Source: Vagococcus jeotgali
GTDB lineage: Bacteria > Bacillota > Bacilli > Lactobacillales > Vagococcaceae
Direction of reading: 5' to 3'
Assembly (NCBI RefSeq): GCF_035918315.1
Contig: NZ_CP142146.1
Location: 124,001-188,000, forward strand
Length of the DNA: 64,000 nt
Shown: piece by piece, positions 44,475-54,446 of the stretch
Position numbering within the stretch: position 1 is the stretch's first letter
How the letters are laid out: each line of letters opens with the position of its first letter
Position numbers and translations under genes: made by a program
The notes under the pieces: model-generated
What the model saw: only the letters and a program-made list of their open reading frames with translations
Database searches by the model: none
What the model was told of the DNA's origin: nothing

Positions 44475-46145
44475 ATGTTAAAAGAATGGTATCCATCACA
44501 TATGCAAGAATTAAAAGGACATCACCCAAAAGAATGGTTTCCTTTTTTTAAATCAAATCAAGAGGCTCTAAAACAGATGAGTCAAAATGTGCTCGGATTA
44601 CGTGATGAGCAACTGTTGTTTGGTTGGTATCACGGCCATAATTTGTTATGTGTATGTGATACAGATATAATTAATCAAACTCTAGTAATTAAAAATGTAT
44701 TAGTGGTGTCACCTAAATTTCACTGGCAAGATTTCTTTGAGATGTTGCTTCATGCGGGGAAATCAAGAAGATTAGATCATATTTTTATTCCTATTATTAA
44801 GGATCCCATTTTTTCAGCTAAGCCGCTTTTTGATTTGGGCTTTAAAAAAGAAAAAACATCACAGGGTGAAGGTTACAGCTACTCTTTAGAGTACCATACA
44901 GGCATTGTCCTTGGTGGTGGAGGTGCTAAAGGTGCTTATCAAATTGGCGCTTGGGAAGCTTTGAGGGAGATTGGGATTGATTATCGAGTCGTCACAGGAA
45001 CGTCTGTTGGTGCTTTAAATGGGGCCTTCTTTGTTCAGGGTGATATTGAAAATGCTAAAATCATGTGGGAAGATATTGATACTAGTAAAATTTTAGCTAT
45101 CCCAACTGATGAAGAAGAAACAAACAGAGAGCATTTAATTTCTGGTGTGAAATCTTTGACGTTGTCAGCGTTAAAAGAAAATGGGGTAGACACGACTCCT
45201 TTACTTGATATGATTACTAAGTTGATTGATCCAGAAAAATTAGAACAAACAGATAAAGATTTTTTCTTTATCACAACTCAAGCCCCTAAAATGGAAGAAA
45301 TAGTCGTATCGTTAAAAGAGACACCAGCCAATATGTTAAATAGATGGTTATTAGCATCTTCCTCTTTTTACCCAGCTATGTCAGCTTGTGAGATAGATGG
45401 GCATTATTATGTAGATGGTGGTTACCGAAATAATATTCCTAGAGATGTTGCCTTAAAGCAAAACGTGAGTGAACTAATTGTAATTAACGTTAAAGGCCCA
45501 GGGTTTTTAAAGCCTACACGAGTACCTAAAACGGTTGTAGAAACTGACATTGAAACGAGATGGGGACTTGGGCCTGTATTGTTATTTGATAAAGACAGAT
45601 CTGCTTGGAATATCAAGCAAGGTTATTTTGATACTATGAAAGCTTTTTATAAGCTTCAAGGAACATGGTATACCTTTAGTAATGAGCATTTTAAGAAAAA
45701 TAGCTTAGCATTATCTAAAGAGTTTTTACACTTTATTCAGACGGATCCTAACCTTAAAAGTGTTGGGAGAAAAGTCACATGGAAGTGGTTGGAACAAAAA
45801 CAAATTGCACCCGAAACATTGGGGGTATATTTGCTTGAGGAAACGGCTAAATTATTAGATGTTGATCCCACCCGGTTATTTACTTTTGATGAGCTATCAA
45901 AAGAAGTGATCACTTTGTTTGACAAAACACATGTCACACCAGATGAGTCGATGTTACTTTCAGTAGGTGAGATGTTATCTGGTTATATGAAGCAGGTAAC
46001 ACCTTTATCAGAAATGAAATTACTTGAAATGGCGTATCATTTATGTGAGAGCCATGCAGATAACTTGGCACATGTTTTTGACGTGACATGGAAAACGATG
46101 CTTCAAGCAATGTTTATTATATTTTTAAAGGAGAAAAAACAATGA
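44475..46145 (+). CDS. Patatin-like phospholipase with N- and C-terminal extensions
   Basis: 556 residues. The patatin domain spans roughly residues 138-340: oxyanion loop GIVLGGGGAKGAYQIGAW, nucleophile Ser about 177 in GTSVGAL, and the dyad Asp about 314 in DGGYRNN. It should hydrolyse acyl esters of lipids. The N-terminal 137 residues (EWYPSHMQELKGHHPKEW ... HIFIPIIKDPIF) look like a separate alpha/beta module, perhaps GNAT-like, and the C-terminal 210 residues are mostly helical with no assignment. GAAGGAAGG precedes the ATG; the stop overlaps the next gene (ATGA). Function in this organism unknown. Confidence 0.8.
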   Translation: MLKEWYPSHMQELKGHHPKEWFPFFKSNQEALKQMSQNVLGLRDEQLLFGWYHGHNLLCVCDTDIINQTLVIKNVLVVSPKFHWQDFFEMLLHAGKSRRLDHIFIPIIKDPIFSAKPLFDLGFKKEKTSQGEGYSYSLEYHTGIVLGGGGAKGAYQIGAWEALREIGIDYRVVTGTSVGALNGAFFVQGDIENAKIMWEDIDTSKILAIPTDEEETNREHLISGVKSLTLSALKENGVDTTPLLDMITKLIDPEKLEQTDKDFFFITTQAPKMEEIVVSLKETPANMLNRWLLASSSFYPAMSACEIDGHYYVDGGYRNNIPRDVALKQNVSELIVINVKGPGFLKPTRVPKTVVETDIETRWGLGPVLLFDKDRSAWNIKQGYFDTMKAFYKLQGTWYTFSNEHFKKNSLALSKEFLHFIQTDPNLKSVGRKVTWKWLEQKQIAPETLGVYLLEETAKLLDVDPTRLFTFDELSKEVITLFDKTHVTPDESMLLSVGEMLSGYMKQVTPLSEMKLLEMAYHLCESHADNLAHVFDVTWKTMLQAMFIIFLKEKKQ

Positions 46146-46360
46146 GTCAAGAATTTTCATATGAAATAGTAGAAGAGATTGTCGTCTTATCAGAAAATCC
46201 TAAGGGGTGGCGTAAGGAGTTAAACTTAGTAAGTTGGAATGGTCGTCCTCCTAAATTTGATTTGAGAGACTGGGCACCAGATCATGAAAAAATGGGTAAA
46301 GGAATTACCTTAAGCAATGAAGAATTCCAACAATTAAAAAAAGCGTTAAGTGAGATGTAG
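46142..46360 (+). CDS. YdbC/PC4-family small nucleic-acid-binding protein
   Basis: 72 residues: MSQEFSYEIVEEIVVLSE, then GWRKELNLVSWNGRPPKFDLRDWAP, given as landmarks KELNLVSWNG and FDLRDW, ending in LKKAL. This is the bacterial YdbC relative of the PC4/p15 transcription coactivator, a dimer binding single-stranded DNA or RNA. ATG 46142 overlaps the lipase stop, with AAAGGAG upstream, so the pair is translationally coupled. The long frame to 46088 belongs to another frame of the lipase gene and is not used. Two bases separate it from the YicC gene. Confidence 0.8.
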   Translation: MSQEFSYEIVEEIVVLSENPKGWRKELNLVSWNGRPPKFDLRDWAPDHEKMGKGITLSNEEFQQLKKALSEM

Positions 46361-46362
46361 TT

Positions 46363-47247
46363 ATGAATAGTATGACAGGGTATGCTCGTGTAGAAAAAAG
46401 TATGTTAGATATTCAAATAACTATTGAAATGAAATCAGTGAATCATCGTTTTTTTGATGGTCAGTTTAAAATGCCAAAAGAGCTAAATGCTTTAGAAATA
46501 GAGATGAAGCGTTTATTAAAAGCATCTTGCACTAGAGGGCGAATTGAGTGTGTCATTAATATCAACAAAGAGCATACTAAAGGAAAATCCTTAACGATTA
46601 ACCAACAAGCTTTAGAGAGTTTAGCCTGTGAATTAGAAGGGTTAAAGGAGGATCATCCTCATTTATCACTTTCTGTGAGCTCATTTTTAACAGGTGGTGT
46701 GATGCACCCTGGATTAGTTGAAGCAATTGATTCCAAAATAGATGAAGATGTATTATGGCATGTGACAATGGAAGCATTCAAGGAATGCACAGAGCTTTTA
46801 GAGAAGAGTCGTAAAAAAGAAGGGCAAGCACTAGGTGTTATTTTTTTAAATCAATTAGACATAATTCAAGATAAAACAAGTGATATTATTGATTGTACTA
46901 AAGAGTTTCAAGACCAATATACCACTCGTTTATCTAAAAAAATGTTAGAGTTATTTGACGGCCGTCAAATTGATGAGCAAAGAATTTTAACTGAGGTAGC
47001 TCTTTTAGTTGAAAGAGGAGATATCACAGAGGAGTTAGACCGTTTAAATGTTCACGTCCTTAATATGAGGGAGTTATTAAATAAGGTAGGTCCGTTAGGT
47101 AAAGAAATGGACTTTATTATTCAAGAGATGAACCGAGAAGTGAATACCATTGGCTCAAAATCTAGTGTGATGACTATTAAAGAGATGGTTGTTTCTTTAA
47201 AACTTTGTATAGAACAAATGCGTGAACAAGTTCAAAATATTGAATAA
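46363..47247 (+). CDS. yicC: YicC-family endoribonuclease-like protein
   Basis: 294 residues. N-terminal YicC_N domain (MNSMTGYARVE, MKSVNHRFFDGQFKMP) and C-terminal DUF1732 region (ERGDITEELDRLNVH, GKEMDFIIQEMNREVNTIGSKS as landmarks EMDFIIQEMNREVNT). Members in E. coli take part in RNA decay (YicC endoribonuclease). In Firmicutes it precedes gmk, as here. Starts 2 bases after the YdbC gene, so it is cotranscribed with it and the lipase gene. Confidence 0.9.
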   Translation: MNSMTGYARVEKSMLDIQITIEMKSVNHRFFDGQFKMPKELNALEIEMKRLLKASCTRGRIECVININKEHTKGKSLTINQQALESLACELEGLKEDHPHLSLSVSSFLTGGVMHPGLVEAIDSKIDEDVLWHVTMEAFKECTELLEKSRKKEGQALGVIFLNQLDIIQDKTSDIIDCTKEFQDQYTTRLSKKMLELFDGRQIDEQRILTEVALLVERGDITEELDRLNVHVLNMRELLNKVGPLGKEMDFIIQEMNREVNTIGSKSSVMTIKEMVVSLKLCIEQMREQVQNIE

Positions 47248-47350
47248 TCTCATTTGAAGGAGACTTTTTTCTCAGATAGACTTGCAAAAAGTAGTCCTAG
47301 AGTGCATTATAGTAAATAAAACTAAAAACTATAAGGGAAAGGACGGCACT

Positions 47351-47965
47351 ATGTCAGAGCAAGGGTTATTAATTGTATTATCAGGTCCATCAGGTGTAGG
47401 TAAAGGGACAGTTAGAAAAGCATTGTTTGATCAAGAAGACAACCAGTTTGAGTATTCTATTTCCATGACAACAAGAGACAAGCGCGTTGGTGAAGTAGAC
47501 GGAGTGGATTATTTCTTTAGGACAAGAGAAGAGTTTGAAAAATTAATTGAAGAGGGCCGGATGCTTGAATATGCAGAGTACGTTGGTAATTACTACGGAA
47601 CACCTTTAGATTATGTGGAAGAAACACGTAATAGTGGTAAAGATGTTTTTTTAGAAATTGAAGTCCAAGGTGCGATGAAGGTCAAAGAGAAAGTTCCAGA
47701 TGGTGTGTTTATCTTCTTAACCCCTCCTGATTTTAGTGAGTTAAAATCACGTATTATTAATCGTGGGACAGATGATTTATCTGTGATAAATGAGAGAATG
47801 ACCGTTGCTAAAGCTGAAATAGAAATGATGCGTCATTATGATTATGCTGTTGTAAACGATCAAGTTGATTTAGCAGTTGATCGTATTAAAAAAATTATTG
47901 AAAGCGAGCATTACCGTGTTGATCACGTGATTGATCGCTATGAAAATATGTTAGAGGAGATGTAG
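47351..47965 (+). CDS. gmk: Guanylate kinase
   Basis: 204 residues. Phosphorylates GMP to GDP with ATP. P-loop [11 protein letters not shown] (residues about 10-20), STTRDKR-type GMP-binding [18 protein letters not shown] (landmark TTRDKR), [11 protein letters not shown] and [15 protein letters not shown] 47351 with GGGAAAGGA upstream is preferred; the open frame back to 47282 includes leader sequence. Followed by rpoZ after 2 bases. Confidence 0.96.
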   Translation: MSEQGLLIVLSGPSGVGKGTVRKALFDQEDNQFEYSISMTTRDKRVGEVDGVDYFFRTREEFEKLIEEGRMLEYAEYVGNYYGTPLDYVEETRNSGKDVFLEIEVQGAMKVKEKVPDGVFIFLTPPDFSELKSRIINRGTDDLSVINERMTVAKAEIEMMRHYDYAVVNDQVDLAVDRIKKIIESEHYRVDHVIDRYENMLEEM

Positions 47966-47967
47966 AT

Positions 47968-48276
47968 ATGTTATACCCATCAATTGATACATTGTTAGAA
48001 CAAATCGATTCAAAGTATTCTTTAGTTATTTTATCTAGTAAACGAGCTCATGAGTTAGATGAGGGAGCACAACCAGTTATTGAACCAGACAAGTTTGTAT
48101 CTGTGAAAAATGTTGGACGTGCTTTAGAGGAAATTGCTGATGGAGATGTGGTTGTTGACCCAAATCCAGAATTGAAAAGAGAATTAATCCGTCGTCAAGA
48201 AGAAGAAAAAAGAGCTCTTAAAAGACGTGAGCATCAAGAATTAGAAGCTCGCATTCAAATGGAAAACAAACTGTAA
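47968..48276 (+). CDS. rpoZ: RNA polymerase omega subunit
   Basis: 102 residues. Small subunit stabilising the beta-prime chain. Typical pattern: [27 protein letters not shown] with the conserved KRA core, [12 protein letters not shown], and a Lys/Glu-rich tail extended beyond the usual 70-80 residues. GAGGAG precedes the ATG. Terminal gene of the yicC-gmk-rpoZ operon, with a strong terminator after it. Confidence 0.95.
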   Translation: MLYPSIDTLLEQIDSKYSLVILSSKRAHELDEGAQPVIEPDKFVSVKNVGRALEEIADGDVVVDPNPELKRELIRRQEEEKRALKRREHQELEARIQMENKL

Positions 48277-48289
48277 GATAAAAGCTTAA

Positions 48290-48345
48290 AAAAGGTATCA
48301 CCCACGAAAATTGTTTTCACGTTTTTGTGGGTGATACCTTTTCTT
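48290..48345 (+). terminator. Terminator of the gmk-rpoZ operon
   Basis: AAAAGGTATCACCCAC / GTGGGTGATACCTTTT, a perfect 16-bp stem with a loop of about 20 bases that itself can pair (CGAAAA ... TTTTCACG), then TTCTTT. Confidence 0.9.
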
Positions 48346-48443
48346 TATCATGAGTAAAATAGTAAAAGATACTTGGTTAGTTTTTTCTAATGAAATATGA
48401 CACTATTTTTAGTACAATAGACAAGAAGAAAGGGTGAGATGGT

Positions 48444-50867
48444 GTGAAAAGAATAGCGCATGTAATTGTAGATGTTCCAACTATGCAAACTGATCAACCC
48501 TTTAGTTATCTGATTCCAGATCATTTGGCATCTCTTGTTGATGTGGGGATACGTGTTGAGGTTCCTTTTGGTAATGGTAATAGGCATATTCAAGGTTTTG
48601 TCGTGGCAATTGAGGAGCATCAAGATGGTGTTGATGATAATCAGCTGAAGCCCTTAATTGATGTACTAGATTTAGCTCCTGTTTTAAATGATGAACTGTT
48701 ATTATTAGCACAAGACATGGCTAAGACGACTTATTCTTTTAAAATCACGTGTCTACAAACGATGTTGCCTAGTGTTATGCGCTCAACTTATAACAAATAC
48801 CTCGTTGTAAAAGAAGCAATTCCTGAGATAATAGACGAAGAAGTTTTCTTAGGTTTAGCTAGAAGAGATTGGGAAGAGATCAAAAATAGCCCTTATTTAG
48901 CTGAATTACATAAGTTGCGCCAAAATGGACAAATCGACATTCAGTATGAGGTAACGACTAAAAATAAAATCAAAACAATGTCTGTCGTGTCTTCCAATAA
49001 AAGCCCATCTGAATTTATAGAGATAAAACAAAATTTGCGTAAAAATGCTCACCAAAAACATCGTTTAGTTGACTTTTTTATAGAGCATACTGTGGGAGAA
49101 TTTACCATTAAGGAATTAGTAGACATCCATGATTTATCCCGCCAAGTCATAAGAGAAGCAGTTGATTTAGGCTGGCTGATTCAAAGAGAAGAAGAAGTTT
49201 ACCGTGACCCTTATAAGCATAAATCTTTTAAACCAGATCAGGCTTTGATATTAAATGATGAGCAGCAATCAGCTTTAGACAAGGTGAGTGCATCCATGGA
49301 TGAACGTGTTTCTGATGTCTTTTTATTAGAAGGAATCACAGGTAGTGGTAAAACAGAAGTTTACTTGCAAGCTATTGCCAAAGCAGTTGAAAAAGGTGAG
49401 ACGGCAATTATGTTAGTGCCAGAAATTTCTTTAACCCCACAAACTGTTGAGCGTTTTAAGCGCCGATTTGGAGATAAGGTCGCGGTACTTCATAGTGGGT
49501 TATCTCAAGGTGAGAAATATGATGAGTGGCGAAAAATTGAGCGTAAAGAAGCACAAGTTGTAGTTGGAGCCAGATCAGCAGTTTTTGCTCCTTTAGAAAA
49601 TATTGGCTTAATTATTATTGATGAAGAGCACGAGACAAGCTATAAACAAGATGAATCTCCTAGGTATCATGCTAGAGATTTAGCTATTTGGCGTGGGGAT
49701 TATCATAAATGTCCCGTACTACTTGGAAGTGCCACGCCGTCCTTAGAATCAAGAGCCAGAGCTCAAAAGGATGTTTACAAGCTTCTTAAATTAACTAAAA
49801 GAGCTAGTGAAAATGCTATTTTACCTACTGTTGAAGTCGTTGATATGCGTCAAGAAATGATGGAAGGTACAGGTGGCAGTTTTTCAAGAACCTTAATGTC
49901 AGGTATTGAAAATCGTCTTGAAAAAAAAGAGCAAATTGTGTTACTTCTTAATAGACGTGGTTATTCTTCTTTTATTATGTGCCGAGATTGTGGGTACGTC
50001 TTGCCTTGTCCTAATTGTGATATTTCTTTGACGCTTCATATGGATACTAAAACGATGAAATGTCATTATTGTGGTCATGAAGAAGCCATTCCAAATAAAT
50101 GTCCTGTTTGTGATAGCCGAAAAATTCGTTATTATGGTACGGGAACCCAAAAAGTCGAAGAAGAACTACAAGATTTGTTACCTCAAGCTAGAATTTTACG
50201 TATGGATGTGGATACGACACGTAAAAAAGGAAGTCATGAACGACTTTTAGAAAAATTTGGGACACATGATGCTGATATTTTACTTGGTACTCAAATGATT
50301 GCCAAAGGCCTTGATTTTCCAAATGTCACTTTAGTTGGTGTATTAAATGCTGATACAGCTCTTAATTTACCAGACTTTAGAGCTAGTGAGCGAACTTTTC
50401 AGCTATTAACCCAGGTGAGCGGGCGAGCTGGTCGGGGGGATAAGCAAGGAGAAGTTGTGATTCAAACCTTTAATCCTAAAAATTATGCTATTGTTCTAGC
50501 TACTTCACAAGATTATGATAAGTTTTATCAACATGAAATGCAGCTAAGGCACCGAGGGAATTATCCGCCTTATTATTTCACTGTTCAATTAGTAGTAAGT
50601 CATGAAGAAGAAGTGGTAGCTGCTAAAAAAATGTATGAAATTGTCGTTTTACTAAAAGATTACTTATCTAATAAAGCGATTATTTTAGGACCAACCCCTA
50701 AAAGTGTAGCTAGGGTGAATAAACGTTATTATTATCAAACAGTACTAAAATACCGTTTTGAGCCTAGACTTGAAGAAGCCTTACAAAAAATATTACAAGA
50801 TAGTCAAGTAGATATTAGAAAAGGGTTACGTGTAAGTATTGACACGGAACCACAACACTTTATATAA
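48444..50867 (+). CDS. priA: Primosomal replication restart helicase PriA
   Basis: 807 residues. N-terminal 3'-DNA-binding domain, winged helix (about 200-250), helicase with Walker A GITGSGKTEVYL (about residue 297) and DEEH box (IIIDEEHETSYKQDE). Zinc-binding cysteines occur in CRDCGYVLPCPNCD, CHYCG and CPVCDS (about residues 513-555), and motif VI region VSGRAGRGDKQGEV. It restarts collapsed replication forks. Start GTG 48444 lies behind GGGTGAG. First gene of the priA-def-fmt-rsmB-stp-kinase run. Confidence 0.96.
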   Translation: MKRIAHVIVDVPTMQTDQPFSYLIPDHLASLVDVGIRVEVPFGNGNRHIQGFVVAIEEHQDGVDDNQLKPLIDVLDLAPVLNDELLLLAQDMAKTTYSFKITCLQTMLPSVMRSTYNKYLVVKEAIPEIIDEEVFLGLARRDWEEIKNSPYLAELHKLRQNGQIDIQYEVTTKNKIKTMSVVSSNKSPSEFIEIKQNLRKNAHQKHRLVDFFIEHTVGEFTIKELVDIHDLSRQVIREAVDLGWLIQREEEVYRDPYKHKSFKPDQALILNDEQQSALDKVSASMDERVSDVFLLEGITGSGKTEVYLQAIAKAVEKGETAIMLVPEISLTPQTVERFKRRFGDKVAVLHSGLSQGEKYDEWRKIERKEAQVVVGARSAVFAPLENIGLIIIDEEHETSYKQDESPRYHARDLAIWRGDYHKCPVLLGSATPSLESRARAQKDVYKLLKLTKRASENAILPTVEVVDMRQEMMEGTGGSFSRTLMSGIENRLEKKEQIVLLLNRRGYSSFIMCRDCGYVLPCPNCDISLTLHMDTKTMKCHYCGHEEAIPNKCPVCDSRKIRYYGTGTQKVEEELQDLLPQARILRMDVDTTRKKGSHERLLEKFGTHDADILLGTQMIAKGLDFPNVTLVGVLNADTALNLPDFRASERTFQLLTQVSGRAGRGDKQGEVVIQTFNPKNYAIVLATSQDYDKFYQHEMQLRHRGNYPPYYFTVQLVVSHEEEVVAAKKMYEIVVLLKDYLSNKAIILGPTPKSVARVNKRYYYQTVLKYRFEPRLEEALQKILQDSQVDIRKGLRVSIDTEPQHFI

Positions 50868-50885
50868 AAAGAAAAGAGATTAAAT

Positions 50886-51377
50886 ATGAGAAAAGTAGTG
50901 ACCTACCCAAATGATGTATTAACAACACCTACACAAGCTGTGACACATATTAGACAAGACACAATTGAATTATTAGATGATATGTATGATATTATGCTTG
51001 AAGAAGATGGCATTGGTTTAGCTGCTAATCAACTGGGAGAATCTGTAAAAATTGCCATTGTTGAATTAGATGATGAGTCTGGTTTGATTGAGATGATTAA
51101 TCCAGTGATTTTAGAAGAATTTGGTAAAGAGATTAATGTGGAAGGTTGCTTAAGCTTTCCAGATGTTTACGGGACAGTAGAAAGAGCTGAAACCATTAAA
51201 TTTTGGTATGTGAATCGTGAAGGTGTATCAACTTTTGATGAGGCATCAGGTTACTTGGCTCGAGCTATTCAACATGAGATAGAGCATTTAAATGGTGGTT
51301 TATTTACTGATAAAATAATTGATCGCTTAACGCCAGAAGAGTTAGAAGCATATATGGAGGATAAAGAATATGACTAA
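50886..51377 (+). CDS. def: Peptide deformylase
   Basis: 163 residues. Removes formyl from N-terminal methionine of nascent proteins. The three motifs are present: GIGLAANQLG, EGCLSFP (Cys metal ligand), and HEIEHLNG (HExxH metal site). The short length is that of the type carried next to fmt. AAAGAG precedes the ATG. It overlaps fmt by 8 bases, so translation is coupled with the formylating enzyme. Confidence 0.95.
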   Translation: MRKVVTYPNDVLTTPTQAVTHIRQDTIELLDDMYDIMLEEDGIGLAANQLGESVKIAIVELDDESGLIEMINPVILEEFGKEINVEGCLSFPDVYGTVERAETIKFWYVNREGVSTFDEASGYLARAIQHEIEHLNGGLFTDKIIDRLTPEELEAYMEDKEYD

Positions 51378-52314
51378 AGTAGTATTTATGGGAACACCAG
51401 CATTTTCAGTACCGATTTTAGATGGTTTAGTAGAGGCAGGTTATGACGTATTAGCAGTTGTCACACAACCAGATCGCCCAGTAGGAAGAAAAAAAATATT
51501 AACAGCACCACCTGTTAAAGAAGCAGCTGTAACTCACGGATTACCTGTGTACCAACCAGAAAAAATTGGTGGGTCAATGGAACTAGACGCCATTATTGCA
51601 CTAGAAGCAGATGTGATTATCACTGCCGCCTTTGGTCAGTTTTTACCGGAAAAATTAATTCAGTCTCCAAAATTTGGTGCAGTTAATGTCCATGCGTCAC
51701 TTCTTCCTAAATACCGGGGGGGCGCACCTGTTCATTATTCGATTATGAAAGGTGATAATGAAACTGGAGTGACCATTATGGAAATGGTTAAAAAAATGGA
51801 TGCTGGAGATATTTTATCTCAAGGAGCTATTCCGATTTTACCAACAGATGATGTGGGAAGTATGTTTGATAAATTAAGCATGTTAGGTCGTGATTTGTTA
51901 CTTGAAACACTACCACGCTTAATTAAGGGAGAGATCACACCGCTCAAACAAGATGAGTCTCGTGTGACTTACTCGCCAAATATAACTCGTGAAGAGGAAA
52001 AAATTGATTTTAATAAAACTGCAGAAGAAATTGACTGGCAAGTCCGTGGTATGCGTCCTTGGCCTGTAGCCTATACAATTTATCATGATACGCGCTGGAA
52101 ATTATGGGATGTGTCTGTGGTCCGTGATGAAGTGACTTCAGAAGCACCTGGTGTGATTATTAAAAAGGATAAACAGTCATTATGGATCTCTTGTGGAGCA
52201 GGGACTGTATTAAGTATCAATCGTATTCAACCAGCTGGTAAGGGTCAGTTAAGTATTGTTGAGTTTGTAAATAGTGTTGGACAAAATGTGAAAGTAGGCA
52301 ACCGTCTTGGCTAA
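51370..52314 (+). CDS. fmt: Methionyl-tRNA formyltransferase
   Basis: 314 residues. Formylates Met-tRNAi for initiation. VVFMGTPAFSVPIL at the N-terminus, the catalytic Asn/His/Asp regions NVHASLLPKYRGGAP and MVKKMDAGDIL (the Asp), and the C-terminal tRNA-binding OB domain (MRPWPVAYT ... LSINRIQPAGKGQ). GGAGG lies about 10 bases before ATG 51370, which overlaps the end of def. Its stop overlaps the rsmB start by 8 bases. Confidence 0.95.
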   Translation: MTKVVFMGTPAFSVPILDGLVEAGYDVLAVVTQPDRPVGRKKILTAPPVKEAAVTHGLPVYQPEKIGGSMELDAIIALEADVIITAAFGQFLPEKLIQSPKFGAVNVHASLLPKYRGGAPVHYSIMKGDNETGVTIMEMVKKMDAGDILSQGAIPILPTDDVGSMFDKLSMLGRDLLLETLPRLIKGEITPLKQDESRVTYSPNITREEEKIDFNKTAEEIDWQVRGMRPWPVAYTIYHDTRWKLWDVSVVRDEVTSEAPGVIIKKDKQSLWISCGAGTVLSINRIQPAGKGQLSIVEFVNSVGQNVKVGNRLG

Positions 52315-53677
52315 ACAGAAAAAAATAGCAAAACACATTAAAGAATCAGTACGTTTTACAGCATTAGAGCTCCTTGTTAGTATTTCGGAAAAACAAGCCT
52401 ATTCTAATATTTTAGTAAATGATGCTATTAAACGTCATCATTTGTCAGATAAAGATGCCAGACTGATGACTGAGATAGTGTACGGAACAGTAGGTCATAA
52501 ATTAACCTTGGAGTATTACTTAAAGCCTTTTATTAAAAATCCTAAAAAATTAGATAATTGGGTAAAACAATTATTATTACTATCTTTATACCAAATGTTT
52601 TATTTGGATAAAATTCCTGAGCATGCCATTATCAATGAAGCGGTAAACATTGCTAAAGCTAAAAGTAACCCAGGAATTGGTCGCTTTGTTAATGGTGTTT
52701 TACGTAGTATTCAGCGTGAAGGAGAGCCTTCTACTGAATTGATTCAAGATCCTGTGAAACGTTTATCTGTTGAGGTGAGTTTACCTTTATGGTTGACTCA
52801 ACGATTGGTAGATGACTTAGGAATAGATGAAGCAAGAAAACTTGGTGAGTCACTTTTAGTACCAAGTCATGTCAGTGTTAGAGTGGATACTCGTCATATA
52901 TCAAGAGAAGAAGCTCGTGATGAGTTGATTGAGCAAGGATTAGAAGTTTCACTAAGTGACGTATCACCTTATGGATTAGTCATTGAAAAAGGTTTTTTAG
53001 GAAACACACGTCTATTTAAGGAAGGATTAATAACCATTCAAGATGAAAGTTCTATGCTAGTAGCACCTGCCATGCAACTTGAAGCAAGCCATAAAGTGCT
53101 TGATGCTTGTGCCGCGCCAGGAGGTAAAACGACTCATATCGCTAGCTTTTTAGATGAAAGTCAAGGTGGAAAAGTCATTGCTTTAGATATCCATGAGCAT
53201 AAAATTAAATTAGTGGAAGACAATGCTAAAAGGCTTCATGTTGATGGGGTAGTCGAGTGTGAATTACTGGATGCTAGAAAAGTTGGTGATGTGTTTGCTG
53301 ATGAGAGTTTTGACCGAATACTAGTGGATGCTCCTTGTTCTGGATTAGGCCTTCTAAGACGTAAACCAGATATAAAATATACAAAAACTCCTGAGGACTT
53401 TAATAATCTACAACGAATTCAATTAGAAATTTTAGAAAGTGTTGTACCAAAACTAAACCAATGGGGTATAATGACCTATAGTACGTGTACCGTAACTAAA
53501 GAAGAAAACCAAGAAGTTATTGAAGAATTTTTAAAGAGACATTCTAATTTTGAATTAATTGATGTCGTCGGTGCCGGAACTTTGGAGAAGAGTTATCAAG
53601 ATAAACAGCTGCAACTGTACCCGCATCACTATCATACTGATGGGTTCTTTATTAGTTGTTTAAGGCGAAAATCGTAA
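52307..53677 (+). CDS. rsmB: 16S rRNA (cytosine-967-C5) methyltransferase RsmB
   Basis: 456 residues. NusB-like RNA-binding N-terminal half (VRFTALELLVSISEKQAYSN) and Rossmann methyltransferase with SAM loop LDACAAPGGKTTHIA, DAPCSGLGLLRRKPDIK (landmark DAPCSG, release Cys) and MTYSTCTVTKEEN (catalytic Cys). Methylates C967 of 16S rRNA. Start TTG 52307 (MAKQKKIAKH) overlaps the fmt stop; its SD is weak, so coupling is likely. Confidence 0.92.
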   Translation: MAKQKKIAKHIKESVRFTALELLVSISEKQAYSNILVNDAIKRHHLSDKDARLMTEIVYGTVGHKLTLEYYLKPFIKNPKKLDNWVKQLLLLSLYQMFYLDKIPEHAIINEAVNIAKAKSNPGIGRFVNGVLRSIQREGEPSTELIQDPVKRLSVEVSLPLWLTQRLVDDLGIDEARKLGESLLVPSHVSVRVDTRHISREEARDELIEQGLEVSLSDVSPYGLVIEKGFLGNTRLFKEGLITIQDESSMLVAPAMQLEASHKVLDACAAPGGKTTHIASFLDESQGGKVIALDIHEHKIKLVEDNAKRLHVDGVVECELLDARKVGDVFADESFDRILVDAPCSGLGLLRRKPDIKYTKTPEDFNNLQRIQLEILESVVPKLNQWGIMTYSTCTVTKEENQEVIEEFLKRHSNFELIDVVGAGTLEKSYQDKQLQLYPHHYHTDGFFISCLRRKS

Positions 53678-53693
53678 ACAAAGGAGTGGAAGC

Positions 53694-54446
53694 ATGCAAA
53701 TTGAATTCCAGACAAGTGTAGGACGCAAAAGAAAAAACAATCAAGATACTGTAGGTGTTTATTTTAATAAAAAAGGGATTATTTTAGCCATCGTTGCTGA
53801 TGGTATGGGTGGTCACCAAGCAGGGGATACTGCGAGTTATCTTGCCGTCACTGGACTAGGTAGTGTTTGGGAAGAGACGATGTTGACACAAAAATCAGAA
53901 ATCACAGATTGGCTAGTAGAACATATTAAAGAGGAGAACTTCCGAATTTTTGATAAAGGAAGTAAAGATCCTGATATGTTTGGTATGGGGACGACAATTG
54001 TGGCAACAGTTATTATCGATTCAGAGATTTTGTTGGCTCATGTAGGTGATAGTCGTGCTTATTTAATCTGTGATGGCGAGATTAAACAATTAACAGAAGA
54101 CCACTCTTTAGTCAATGAGTTAGTCAAATCTGGTGAAATCACGCAAGAAATGGCAAATGTTCATCCAAAACGTAATATTTTATTGCGCTCAATTGGAGTA
54201 CCTGGAGATATTGAAGTTGATATCTCATGGTTGACATTTGCATCAGGTGATTATATGCTGCTATGTTCTGATGGCTTAACAAATATGTTGTCAGATGAAG
54301 AAATCAAGCGAATTATTTTAAAACCAACGCCTCTAAATGATAGGGTTAATCAATTAATTGAGAAAGCAAATGAAGCAGGTGGGATGGATAACATCACGGC
54401 CCTTTTAATTGAGTTTAATGATGAGCTTTGGGAGGACAAAACATGA
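53694..54446 (+). CDS. stp: PP2C-type serine/threonine phosphatase
   Basis: 250 residues. PPM/PP2C motifs: QDTVGVY, IVADGMGGHQAG (metal Asp), HVGDSRAYL, TEDHSLVNELVKSG, LLCSDGLTNMLSDEE and GGMDNITALL. It reverses phosphorylation by the partner kinase and is called PrpC or IreP in relatives. AGGAGTG precedes the ATG. Its stop overlaps the kinase ATG (ATGA), giving balanced translation of the antagonistic pair. Confidence 0.95.
   Translation: MQIEFQTSVGRKRKNNQDTVGVYFNKKGIILAIVADGMGGHQAGDTASYLAVTGLGSVWEETMLTQKSEITDWLVEHIKEENFRIFDKGSKDPDMFGMGTTIVATVIIDSEILLAHVGDSRAYLICDGEIKQLTEDHSLVNELVKSGEITQEMANVHPKRNILLRSIGVPGDIEVDISWLTFASGDYMLLCSDGLTNMLSDEEIKRIILKPTPLNDRVNQLIEKANEAGGMDNITALLIEFNDELWEDKT

Noticed and set aside
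44475-46145. Patatin gene as part of a CBASS or other defence system
   Set aside because: No cyclase, sensor or ubiquitin-like partner genes nearby; neighbours are housekeeping genes.
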